NCBI RefSeq assembly: GCF_004210375.1
Contig: NC_134833.1
Location: 141,414,127-141,478,126 of the forward strand
Source: Tachypleus tridentatus
Taxonomy: Eukaryota; Arthropoda; Merostomata; Xiphosura; Limulidae
Direction: 5' to 3'
Length of the DNA stretch: 64,000 nucleotides
Under the pieces are notes generated by a model. It ran no database searches and had not been told where the DNA came from. It saw only the letters and a program-made list of their open reading frames with translations. Position numbers and translations under genes: made by a program. Positions 34,361-45,244 of this stretch are shown one piece after another; positions within the stretch are counted from its first letter, which is position 1, and every line of letters begins with the position of its first letter.

Positions 34361-35533
34361 TGAGATCACCCCATAAGTAATGTTTGTAACACCAAGATTT
34401 AAAATGGAAAAAAGAACTCAAAATAACAGCTTTAATCAATTATGTATTTTCTATCACTTTCAGTAACAGTCTGCCAATGTCTCAAAATATTTTCAGTACT
34501 ACATTTATAAAAATCAGATGTTTTTGAGACAAACAAAGTACAAAGGCAATTTTTTAATTCATCCATAGAAGTAAACTGTTTTTCATTCAGATGATATTTC
34601 AAGCACCTGAAAAGATGATAATCTGAAGGAGCAAGATCAGGAGAATTAGGGGAAGGGGAAGTTTCTCCCAGCCAAATGTTCAGTCAATCCAGTTGCTGAC
34701 AGTATCTCCTTAGCAGTGATTGTCTGGTTTGGTTGTAACAACTCAGAGTTTATTACACCAACTTTACCCCACCAAACACAAAGCAAAACCTTCCTATGGT
34801 GCAGGTTTGCTTTTGGCTGTAGTGTACCTGGTTCTCTTGCATTAACCCACTGTTGCTGGTGCTTAAGATTTTGATAGAGTACGCATTTCTCATTTCCATC
34901 CACTAGGCAGTTCAAAACCAAAGCTTAAAGTTCATGAGAGTGAATAGGTATGCAGATGTCTACTTGTTTTCTTTGATTATCAGTTAACAACTCATGTGGT
35001 ACCCATTTTCTCAACCTTGAAACTCTAACAAGCTGTTACAAATGTTGATAGACAGTGGAAGGAGATGAATTGAGTTTCTGGCCTAATTCTTTATCAGTTA
35101 CAGCACAATCCTCCTCAAGCGTTTCTAGAAGCAGGTCATTATCAAACTCGGCAGGATACCCAGTGCAAGCTACATCTGTCGAACTGCAGTCACCAGTTCT
35201 AAACATATTGAACCATTTTTGGTACTTTTTCACATTCAGAATGCTATTGCCATACACCTCTTGAATATTTCACATAGCTTAAGTAGCACTAAACCCCTTA
35301 CTGAACTCCTAAAACATTGTAACTTTGTGCTTCTCTGACACCTCCATGATAATTAGGGCTTCTAAAATAAATAAAACAAAAAACTAGTAAAGGAACAAAC
35401 TGGCTTGCACGTAATGCTATCAAGTCATCCCATATAATGTATATGACTTTGAAAATAACTTCATTAAGCCAAGAAATATGCATTTAAACTTATCCTGTCC
35501 CCAAAAAATGACATTACTTATGAGATGGCCTGA
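34361..35533 (-). mobile_element. mariner element with both TIRs, defective
   Basis: Inverted repeats of 23 bases lie at 34361-34383 and 35511-35533, sharing 'cataagtaatgt' at their inner ends, with TA on both outer sides (34359-34360, 35534-35535). On the minus strand the transposase reads KYQKWFNMFRTGD, TGYPAEFDNDLL and GQKLNSSPSTVYQHL (DNA-binding part), then VPHELLTDNQR. The catalytic part follows as VDGNEKCVLYQN, ANLHHRKVLLCVWW, LLQPNQTITAKE, and directly PNSPDLAPSDYHLF. The first catalytic block, normally T-G-D-E-K-W, reads D-G-N-E-K-C, so its aspartate is lost. The block with the second aspartate (H-x-D-N-A-R-P-H) is deleted, leaving only the third. Stops add to this. It is a dead copy with a mappable target. 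Confidence 0.9.
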
Positions 35534-35535
35534 TA

Positions 35536-36689
35536 CTTAAAATCCTGACAATAACTTGTATTAGGAAAGAAATGCCAATATCATTTTTCTAAGACAAAAC
35601 ACTTCATATAAAAAATTTGGTTCATTTTTACTGAAGCTGAGTGGTTAACTTGATTTGTTGATATAATTACCTATGAGCATCAGTTACAGTGATTAGTGAC
35701 TATAAAATAATCATTAATTAAATTGATTAACATTATGAATATTACTGTTTCCTATTACTACTTCCAATTTTTACCACTATTCAGCAATCAAAAATATGGC
35801 TAAGTAAATTGATGTTTCTAAAATAATCATTTGTATTTCCAGTTATGCTAACTATTCAATAAATTAAATACTGCTATTATGATTTTTATAAGTTTATAAT
35901 GAATTCAAAATTATTAAGCATAATAAATTAGTATCACAACTTACAAATATAGTCAGTCACTCAAATTAGGATTTCTGATCGTTACTATGTGCTTGTATGT
36001 TAAGATAAAAGCTTTCTGTGCTGTATTCATCCTTGAGTAATTAATGAATCTGACAGTCTGATAGAAAGTTCCAGTGATCACCCATTTCTAGTTTACGCAA
36101 GAAATAAAAGAATATTTTACTTGATAGAGAATATTAAGGTATTATGAAAAGCTCCTGTAAAGAAAAATTAACTTTATTAGAGGAACATACTAAACTATTT
36201 GATGAATTTCAGGATAGGCACCGAGATTTTGATTGTAAAGAGGTCTCATGCATATTAAATGTAATATGGCAGGAAACCTTGAATAAGATTGTTTTCTTGC
36301 TAAGTAGTACATGTAGGTTGTAAGTTTGTTTTTAGATATATGTATTATAGTTTGTTAATTGTTTTTGAGTATATTTATAAAAAAAATGTAAGTTAATCAA
36401 TAGAATGATGCACATCAGGATGGAGCAGTTCACTGGTGACCTTGTTAGAACACAGAGCTTTTTGTTCAGATCTATTTTTAGCAATACTTGCTTTGCTGAA
36501 CAAGCTCCCTTTGTTGTGGAATGTTAAAAACGAACAGGGCTCATAATGTTGTATTTAAGCCGTATCCCCCCCTCCCCGTTTTTCATCATCAGTTCTCATC
36601 ATAGTTTTTTATTGGTCTCGTTTTACATAATATTATTACAGTTTTTATCACATGAATATGCTAAATATAATTCAATGATTGAACATTCA
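35536..36689. other. Intron, nothing recognised
   Basis: AT-rich sequence without recognisable elements. A C-rich run 'tatccccccctccccg' sits near 36563. Confidence 0.4.
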
Positions 36690-36837
36690 TAATTAAGTGT
36701 AAGGTAATGCATTTGGATCACATTCTTAAACATGGATAAAAACCCACTCAATGTGACTGAAGGAAAGAACCTTAGCGTGGTGGTTGATAAGTCACTTGTG
36801 CTATTGTATTAGTGCTCTGTTGTTAACATTAAAGGTA
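36690..36837 (+). pseudogene. CR1-like LINE scrap
   Basis: KCKVMHLDHILKHG followed, one frame on, by TEGKNLSVVVDKSLV resembles the segment after the reverse transcriptase catalytic core ('K-C-K-V-M-H-L-G-H ... E-K-D-L-G-V-x-V-D-x-S-L') of CR1-type LINEs. It breaks off where a MITE is inserted. Possible continuation near 37240-37450 was not convincing. Confidence 0.5.
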
Positions 36838-37077
36838 CAGGATGTTCAGAAAGTCACTGTGCACTTGTATATTTATTAACAGACATGTTTCAATATTGAA
36901 TACAGGAGGTACATATGAATGACAATTATAAACAATGTTGAAAGTGACCCCCATTGGTATCAATACAGGCCTGGAACCTTCTTATTTTGTTTCTAAACAC
37001 TGCTATCAGTTGCTTACTTGAAATAGACTGAATAGAATATGATTACAAAACTGCACAGTGACTTTTTGGACGCCCTG
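36838..37077. mobile_element. 240-bp MITE derived from an IS630/Tc1-type element
   Basis: Terminal inverted repeats of 26 bases (36838-36863 and 37052-37077) differ at four positions and share 'aaagtcactgtgca'. TA flanks the element at 36836-36837 and 37078-37079. The minus strand of the interior reads QLIAVFRNKIRRFQACI then DTNGGHFQHCL and a stop, which looks like the very C-terminus of an IS630-like transposase as found in arthropod elements. It thus appears to be a deletion derivative keeping both ends and the last 30 codons of its parent. Confidence 0.8.
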
Positions 37078-37079
37078 TA

Positions 37080-39377
37080 TTATACTTTTGGGTCATGTTT
37101 ACATTATGTATTGTTTAAAAATCAAAACATTCAGCTAATTGAGGCACATTATCAGAAGTGTATTGAAAATCAAAGATATTAGTTGTCAAATATATTGTTA
37201 TTAAGTTTGAAAAACAAAAATGTTGATAATTTTAAGGAAGTGTAACAGGATTTTTATGCGAGAATAAGAGCAGATGTTAATGAACTATTAAAAACATGAA
37301 TACAAAATAATGAATGGCATTAGTTGATCCTTCAAGGTCACACAAATGTTATACAACTTTTCATATACTGATCCAAGAAGTCCTTAAAAAAGTAGCTCAA
37401 GTGAGAAGTAATTCTGTCTAAGATAAAGACTGCATTTAGCTTCCTTAGCATGTAATTATGATAATCAACTTTCAACTCGCATTTCCAAAATCTGGACAGA
37501 CTGTCAACACTAGTTTTATCTCACCATATCAGTCTTTTGGTTCAACTATACAAGTAGTGTTATGTACTTTTGAATAGCAATTTGTTTTGCCTGACAAAGC
37601 ATTACAACTTCCTATAACTATAGAAATAGGTCAACAAACACAAAAATTAAAGAAATTATTTTCTTTTGCTAAGTAATTTATTTTAGCTACTTTGGAGGGG
37701 GGGATAATTACAATTTATTTATAAAAACGACTTCATTCATAAAATATCTGTATATTACAGTTAACTTTTGTGCAATAGGCTTAACTCAATTTTATACTAT
37801 CGAAGATACATGTGGTTTAAATTTCAGGTGTAGTTCTAAGCATAATGCTTTAAGCCTAAGAATCCACCATGTATTTTACCTTTTGTTCCTATTGTATTGA
37901 AGGAGTAGTGTGCAAGCCATGAAGTTATAGTAAAATATATTGTACGTTTGTAAAAATGTCGAGCAGTTTAATAATATATGTATAAATTATTGATATTGTC
38001 CAGTTACATGTACATATTTCTATTAAAATTGTGGAATTATGGTTGTCATCTGCCAGTTTTGATGAAATATTTCCAACCTTCAAGTATAATACCCTGTGTA
38101 CCACTGGGGGCTTCTTAGAATGTCAGTGTTTTTCTTTAATTAAAGAGAATGATGACCATAGTTAGTGACAAGATGTGGGTGGCTTCTTGTACATCTTGGT
38201 GGTACATCAAATGAAAAACAAGTGGATAAGTAAACAAAGAGATTTAAGAAGACATGATGAAATAATAAACTTTAAAACTTAATAAAGAAGGGTATGTTGG
38301 AAATGTATAAAATAAATATCTAAAGTGTGTTTTGTACCTTTACATTAAATGTTACATTTGTAGTGAGAATAAGTCTGTTTATGAGATACTTAGTTCTTAT
38401 AAAAGAAGTGCACAGTGTTGATCTTATGGTGCAACGTGACTGAAATAAATGGTTCTCCATTTCACCATCTACGTACTCATTATAAATGTGTTAACTTGAT
38501 CCCGATGAAAGTTGACAGCTGTAATTTAAACTCAAGTTAACGAGACTCGTTGGAAACTTATTCTGAAAATCGTTCTAGTGTCTCTGTTAATAACACTGAT
38601 TGTATGTTTCAACATATATGACCCAATGTGAATGCACTAAACTCTGGGTGTGATTTTTTCCCTAAGTGGCTGATGTGTATTATGTCATAAGTGTTGATTA
38701 CTGAACGTTTTGTAACATAGGGCTGTGAAATTTAAATAATCTGGAAAAATTTAAGAAGAAAATAATAATTTTGAAAAACTGAATTTTTTTTTTGAGTGTT
38801 TAATGAATATAACTTAAATAGATTATATTACTGCCTTTACATTAAATGTTATACATATTAGGCCATTTGAAACATTATTTGAATTATTTCCACAAACCTA
38901 AATAAATATGATACGAAAAACCTGTGTTTACTTCATGTTATAATGATGTTCCCTTGTTTCATTTGAGTTACTTAAATAGAGGAAAATAAACCATTTTATA
39001 ATCTTTAACTCTTCACATTCCATACATATCAGGGTGCCCAAAGTTATTTTCAAATAGTTACAGGGACCTTAATGTTTAGAAACTGAGAATATCCACATAA
39101 AATTGAAATTACTCGTGAAGAAAGTTCTACCTTTAGTAAACACTTGCCCTATACTTTATTTTTATCTTTATTTGAACCAACAAGTTCTCTTAATATCATG
39201 AATGAAGTTTACATTGTTCATAGAATTAACCAACTGGTCTGACTCTATATTAGAGAAGAAATGTTGACGATAATTCTTATTTTACTACAAGTATATACAT
39301 TCTGCATGAAATGTGACAAAATTTACTCCTCTTGTGGTAAGCCTGAAGTCTTATAACAATAAAAGAAAAAAAAAATA
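37080..39377. other. Intron, nothing recognised
   Basis: AT-rich intron sequence. No exon, transposon protein or SINE could be supported. Confidence 0.4.
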
Positions 39378-39432
39378 CCTATGATTGGTACAGCACAGAT
39401 AGCCCATTGCATAGCTTTACACTTAACTACAA
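39378..39432 (+). repeat. SINE family 2 tail fragment
   Basis: Only the 3' part is present: 'ggtacagcacagatagccca' and 'catagctttacacttaact', then 'acaaac'. This is a strongly 5'-truncated insertion, as LINE machinery often leaves. Confidence 0.75.
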
Positions 39433-39990
39433 ACAACTTTTAGCAAAATGTACAAGTTTGTCATGCATAATCAAATGTATTACAAAAGTATTTGTACTTA
39501 TTGTCATTTCTTAGGAATAAATTAACAGCCTGTCACTGACAAGTTAGTTGAAGGTGCTTATAAAATGAACAAAAAATAATTTTGCTTGTTGTATAACTTG
39601 TATAACCTTCAAAGTGCACATTTTCAGGTGTTTTTTTCAATATTGCTATCTTGTATCTGGTATTTACCACAAACTGTCTAAATCAGCAGTTTTGATTTCT
39701 GTGACATCAAATATGTAACAGTATGTTAAATGGAACTCTGTAACAGGATATGACATTAGCACTTTGACTTCCACCAATGTAATGTAGGGTTAATACAGAT
39801 AATTGTGCTGTTTATTTGAAAAACAAAATAAAAATATGGGTATTAAAAAAACCTTCAAATATAGATTGTAAAAAAGTAAGGAATTTCATCTATAGATGTT
39901 ATTTACTCAAACTATAAACCCCTATTTTAGCAGCATACTGTTACCTAGAGTTGCATTTTGTTGAGTCATAATAGTGGTTTGTAGTTTGAG

Positions 39991-40697
39991 TAAATAATGT
40001 ATGTTGTATCTCTAGCCTCATGTTCTTACTGTTAAATAATGTATGTTGTATCTCTAGCCTCATGTCCTTACTGTTAAATATTGTCTGTCGTATCTCTAGC
40101 CTCATGTCCTTACTGTTAAATAATGTCTGTCGTATCTCCAGCCTCATGTTCTTACTGTTAAATAATGTATGTCGTATCTCCAGCCTCATGTCCTTACTGT
40201 TAAATAATGTCTGTCGTATCTCTAGCCTCATGTCCTTACTGTTAAATACTGTCTGTCGTATCTCCAGCCTCATGTCCTTACTGTTAAATAATGTCTGTTG
40301 TATCTCTAGCCTCATGTCCTTACTGTTAAATAATGTGTCGTATCTCCAGCCTCATGTCCCTAACTGTTAAATAATGTATGTTGTATCTCTAGCCTCATGT
40401 CCTTACTGTTAAATAATATATGTTGTATCTCTAGCCTCATGTCCTTACTGTTAAATAATGTTTGTCGTATCTCTAGCCTCATGTTCTTACTGTTAAATAA
40501 TGTTTGTATCTCTAGCCTCATGTCCTTACTGTCGTATCTCTAGTCTCATGTCCTTACTGTTAAATAATGTCTGTCATATCTGTAGCCTCATGTCCTTACT
40601 GTTAAATAATGTCTGTCATATCTCCAGCCTCATGTCCTTACTGTTAAATAATGTATGTTGTATCTCTAGCCTCATGTTCTTACTGTTAAATACTGTA
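39991..40697. repeat. 42-bp minisatellite, about 17 units
   Basis: The unit begins 'ttactgttaaataatgtctg' and ends 'tcgtatctctagcctcatgt' plus 'cc'. Seventeen occurrences of the '(c/t)ctcatgt' landmark are visible between 40017 and 40671. Units differ by single bases, with indels of a few bases and one unit of about 28. Because 42 is a multiple of three and the unit lacks stops in one frame of each strand, long frames appear on both strands (14-residue repeats such as SLLLNNVCRISSLM on plus and RLEIRQTLFNSKDM on minus). It lies in intron 1 of the ELM2-SANT gene. Confidence 0.95.
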
Positions 40698-40802
40698 GCT
40701 AATGAATATTTGATCACATTGGCTCGAGTTGTAAAATATTAATCTGCAGTTGGAGATTGTCATGGAGATTTGATTGAGAATATTATGTAACTAAATTTTG
40801 TG

Positions 40803-40803
<1 letters not shown>

Positions 40804-40839
<36 letters not shown>

Positions 40840-40840
40840 G
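40804..40840. repeat. (TG)n(TA)n microsatellite
   Basis: A run of GT dinucleotides passes directly into a run of TA dinucleotides, 37 bases in all, about 100 bases downstream of the minisatellite. Confidence 0.9.
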
Positions 40841-41041
40841 CATAGCAGTGGACAAATATGTGCCTAGACTAAGATACAATCCACACTAAGTGAACATAAA
40901 ATTTTATCAGCAGAAAAACAGCCTTTTCAAATAAAACATTGCTATAAATAAACCTTTGTGTCTTCTTAGGTAATTATTTTACAACATGTTTAATAAAATT
41001 TAATATTATTTTTCTTGTTTGTTTTACTCCTTAATTTCATA

Positions 41042-41156
41042 GCTCGCCGTTAGTACAGCGGTAAGTCTACGGAATTACAACGCTAAAATCAGGGGCTCGA
41101 TTCCCCTTGGTGGGCTCAGCAGATAGCCCATGTGGCTTTGCTAAAAGAACACACAC
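41042..41156 (+). repeat. SINE family 3, recent insertion
   Basis: A complete copy: 'gctcgccgttagtacagcgg', B box 'ggctcgattccccttgg', tail 'cagatagcccatgtggcttt' and (AC)n end. It is bracketed by a perfect 16-base duplication, 'actccttaatttcata', at 41026-41041 and 41157-41172. Confidence 0.95.
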
Positions 41157-41172
41157 ACTCCTTAATTTCATA

Positions 41173-44100
41173 CATAATACAGTAGGTGTTAACTCCCTAA
41201 AGATACCAGTTGTATACTGTACAAAGCATTGAGTGTATATCTGTTAGTTATCTAATGTTCATATAATATTTTCAGGTAATTCCTGTTTCACCCTGTACTT
41301 AAGCTATTTAAAAGAACATCATGTGTAAGTTAACTTCAAGTGTTAATGATAACATTGTTAATACAAGAATTATGATGTTTTTAAACTTTTGTAAAATATA
41401 TAAGGAACAAATTTTCTTTTCAGTACCCCAACAACCTTCAGAGTACTTAAGTAGTGTACAAAAGGTTTGGATGCAATATAAATAACTGTTTTTGTTGTAG
41501 GCTGGAAAGAGTTATAATAATAATATTTACAGAAGGACTGCTTTGAATAGATTTACTACTCCTTGTAAGTCTAAATGTGTGCTTTTTGTGTGCAGTTTTA
41601 GCAGTCAATAATAAAGATTTTAAATATGTTGTTTGAACTATATCTACTGTTTAAGGTGCTTTTTGCTTCAATGTTCTATTAGATTTGTGCAATGTCATAC
41701 GATCCCTATTATGAATAATTATCATGGTTTATGATAATTAACCTTTCACTCTAAGATCATTCACTAAAGAACACTGAGTATTATTGTAGTATATTTGGGA
41801 TTAACTGAATTTTATAGTTTAATTTGTAACATGACATTACAGATTAATCATGTTGTTAATTAATAATATTAAACAGTTACAGCTACTCAGTTCTTAAAAA
41901 TTTATTTCAGATTTTCACCAGACCATTTAAATGAGAGGCTTTTTGAATCTGTTAATTATTAGGTAATCAAATTAAGCCTAGTGTAAGTCATACAAACAAG
42001 CTGATATTCAAAAACATATTGGTGACAAATGACCTCAAATGTCCAAGTAGTGTAACCCTGAACTTTAATTTACTGGGTAACATGGAATTATATTTGAATA
42101 ACAAATTTTTTTTTTTTAATCTAGATCAGTTTATATTTAATAGTTATGAGTTGCTTTACACAGGTGGGAAATTATCATTAGCATGTTCATGCTGAATACA
42201 GTAAGCTTAATATTATATTCAGATTCAATGTGATAAGTAAGTATCTGTCATATGATTAGTTAGTCATTGCACACCTGGCTTACTGTATGCACTAATATTT
42301 GTAGTTGATGTTACAGTAATTAGAAGTTTATTCTTGTAGCTTTTCAGTAGGTATGATATCACACAAAGTCATCAGGTACGTGAAGAAAATTACCAGAATA
42401 TATATGAAAATAAAAGTCTTCTACAAATTCAGAGGTGTCAACCATTACAATTTGAGCATAATCATTACAATTTTGGTTATACATTACGACTGTACACTCA
42501 TACAGACAAATATTATGACTTGTTGCAAGTCCCAAATTATTATATATTGTATAGGTCTTTATAATAGTGATAACTTGTTCCCTCAGGGCTTGAAAGGGGT
42601 GAAAAGAAAATTTCTAGTGAGATACAAATAAATTTTGATAATTATTAAAAGACATAGTCCAAATAGCTACTTGCAATAATCATGTTTGTGCTTGAAATAA
42701 TAAAAAATATTTGTTTCTCTGACGTCTATCAATAGTTTGAGTGCGATGCTTCTTCATACTGGGTACACGGGGAAGCCATAGTTATGTCATCAGTGCTTGT
42801 CAGCCAATCAGCGCTCGCAAAGATTGGTGTTTCTATGCCACTGAGAAAATGAGAAATACCTATGCAATCGTTCACAAGATGGAAAAAAAGAGTCCTCGTT
42901 CACCAGATTGTCTTGTTTCTGGCAAATCTAAAAGGACTAAAACAATGAAAGGGCTCTGTCTACAATCATTATGCTCAGTCCTTTGAAATAGTTAGCATCT
43001 CTGCATATTATATAGGTTTTAAAGTTTTCTTCATGTTGCCTCATTACTGTTGAGTACAGTTGACCATATGAATTTATAATGATCATCTAAGGAGCATTAA
43101 AACCCAACATTTCTTTCTGAAGAAACAAAAAACATAGCAAGATAAAATAAATATCAAGTTAACAGAAAATAATGAAACTTGGGTGAAATAAACCAAAGTT
43201 TAAAAAGAGAGCAAATTAAACATGCAGAAGTGTAATGTATACACTTCATAAGGTAATGAAAGAAATACAAGTTTGAAATTATTGCTCATATATTTAATGT
43301 ATGAAAAACTGTAAACAAGTTCTTAAAATATAGTTGTTACATTTTTAGTGTTAAGAATTTACCATTGAGTTCTGAGCCATCTGGTCAGAAATAGCAGTTA
43401 CAAGATTGGCCAATAGTTTTTTGTTTTTTTTTGTGCAAGTAATTATAAATCTAAAAGCAACACACCAGTATGTAAGAGAACCAAACACAATTTTTATACT
43501 TTTTTCTGTGTGTAAAATCATAATACATCAATTTTTATATTTTGAACTAATCACCTCTAACATATTTATGCATCTTTAGGATGCCAGCATATTCATGTGT
43601 GCACTTTCTGATCCAAATTTATGCAAATTTTACACAAAAATGTATGTGAATAGACATGTAGAACATGGTATTGTCCTTTACTTATACTGTATTGCCACAT
43701 AACCTATACAGTAATTAGCTTTCTTTTCATCTATAAATATCTTGTATTCAAAAATCCTATCTTTTTAGGTATTGACATACTTAATACTTTCTTGCTTTAT
43801 TTTTAACTTTGAAATTTATCAATCGTTAATGGGATTTCTTGAAACTTTTCTTTTTCTCCCAAATTTAGTTGTTAATTTCCAAAATGCTGACCATGTTCAC
43901 AGAATAAAAATTCTGAAAGTTTATCTACAAACATTATTTTAGGGTTTTCTTTGTATAGTAGGCATTGTCTTGCAGTTTATTCTTCAGATACAGTCAAAGA
44001 AGAACTTAGTGATTCAAATTAAATGTTTTGCTGTTAAGAGATCAGTTGTGTGTAAAGGTAATACAGTAAGTTTTCTGTTTGGCAGATATATACATGATAA

Positions 44101-45244
44101 AATATATAAAGTTTGACATAAGGTGCCAATCACAAATACAGGTGTGAAAAAATAGTCAAGTTATCTCGTTTATCTTTGTTGAAGAAAAATAAGACAAGGA
44201 TCTAAAAGTGCATAATGAGTCAGTAAGGAAACAAAGAACAAACCATTTTGTTTATTATTATAATGGTGAAGTGTTATTAGATCAGAATATCTGCTTTAAG
44301 TAACAATATGAAAGACTTTCAAAATATTGAAACTGCAAACCTTGAACACTTTTTTCTCATATTGTCCATTTTGTAAATTACCAAAATAAAAACATTCAAA
44401 GTTAAATGGGTCAATAAATTTATAATGCATATCTTGCTTTATTGTGCCTACTGTAAATATAAAATTAAATTATTGAAATGAAAAGTTTAGCAAGGCTATT
44501 AACTCTAACCACAGTTATTCATGTTCTGTTGACAAATATCTGAACATAATTCAAAATAATCTTAACTTCAAATAAAACAACACTTGAAATAAAAAAAAAA
44601 AAGAACTTTATACCATGTCAATTCTGTAAGAAAGATTATGAAGGTGAAGTGGATATAATTTAAAACACAAGTTTCTGAACATGAGACTGAAAATGGAAAT
44701 AGAAGCATCATGCAAGAGATTCTGTCATCAACAAGAAATTTATACAAAATAAATAACTATATAAAAAGAAGAATTGTTTGGAAGTTTAATTTCAACACCT
44801 TCCTAGGCCATTTCAAGCTAAATACCTTTGACTTTCTATGTCTTAAAGAGAAGTTAAAGTTCCAGGATCAGAAAGGCATTGTTGACAAGTTTTACAGCCA
44901 AAGACAGTATCACACTGAAGAGGATACATGAATTGATCAAAACTAGTTTCTAATATCAAAACATTTGACGGTTTGTTCCATTTACTGTAACTTTTAACTA
45001 ATTGTGCTACCCTATCATATGACATTTCAATATACCTTATGTCATTTCATGGAAGTTTAGATCACAATAGTAGGATAGCTGATACTTCAGTACAGTAGAA
45101 TACTACATGTGCATATTTTGTATAAATTACACTGCACAACAATTTTTTTGAAAAGTTTTGTTTGCTGAAAAGTTTTTGCTGATTGTGACAGGTACCTGGT
45201 GGGTATGCATAAATATAGTTTTGGTTTTGCTTCATCACGTAGGA
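41173..45244. other. Intron, possible CCAAT element, otherwise empty
   Basis: AT-rich intron sequence. The only distinctive segment is at about 42740-42960, less AT-rich, with a consensus-like CCAAT box. Open frames at 42353-42631, 42741-42986 and 44710-44931 have no recognisable domains. Confidence 0.4.
42801..42812 (+). promoter_or_regulatory. Possible NF-Y (CCAAT) site
   Basis: 'cagccaatcagc' matches the extended CCAAT-box consensus bound by NF-Y (R-R-CCAAT-C-A-G). An inverted 'attgg' follows about 20 bases downstream. The neighbourhood is locally richer in CG than the rest of the intron, so an internal promoter is conceivable. A single motif is weak evidence. Confidence 0.25.

Noticed and set aside
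39941..40742. Protein-coding frames of 80-124 codons on both strands
   Set aside because: All lie in the 42-bp minisatellite and arise because the unit is a multiple of three without stops. There are no splice signals or flanking exons.
42353..42631. 92-codon coding exon in intron 1
   Set aside because: Ile/Tyr/Lys-rich composition typical of AT-rich chance frames, and no acceptor/donor pair in phase with the neighbouring ELM2 exons.
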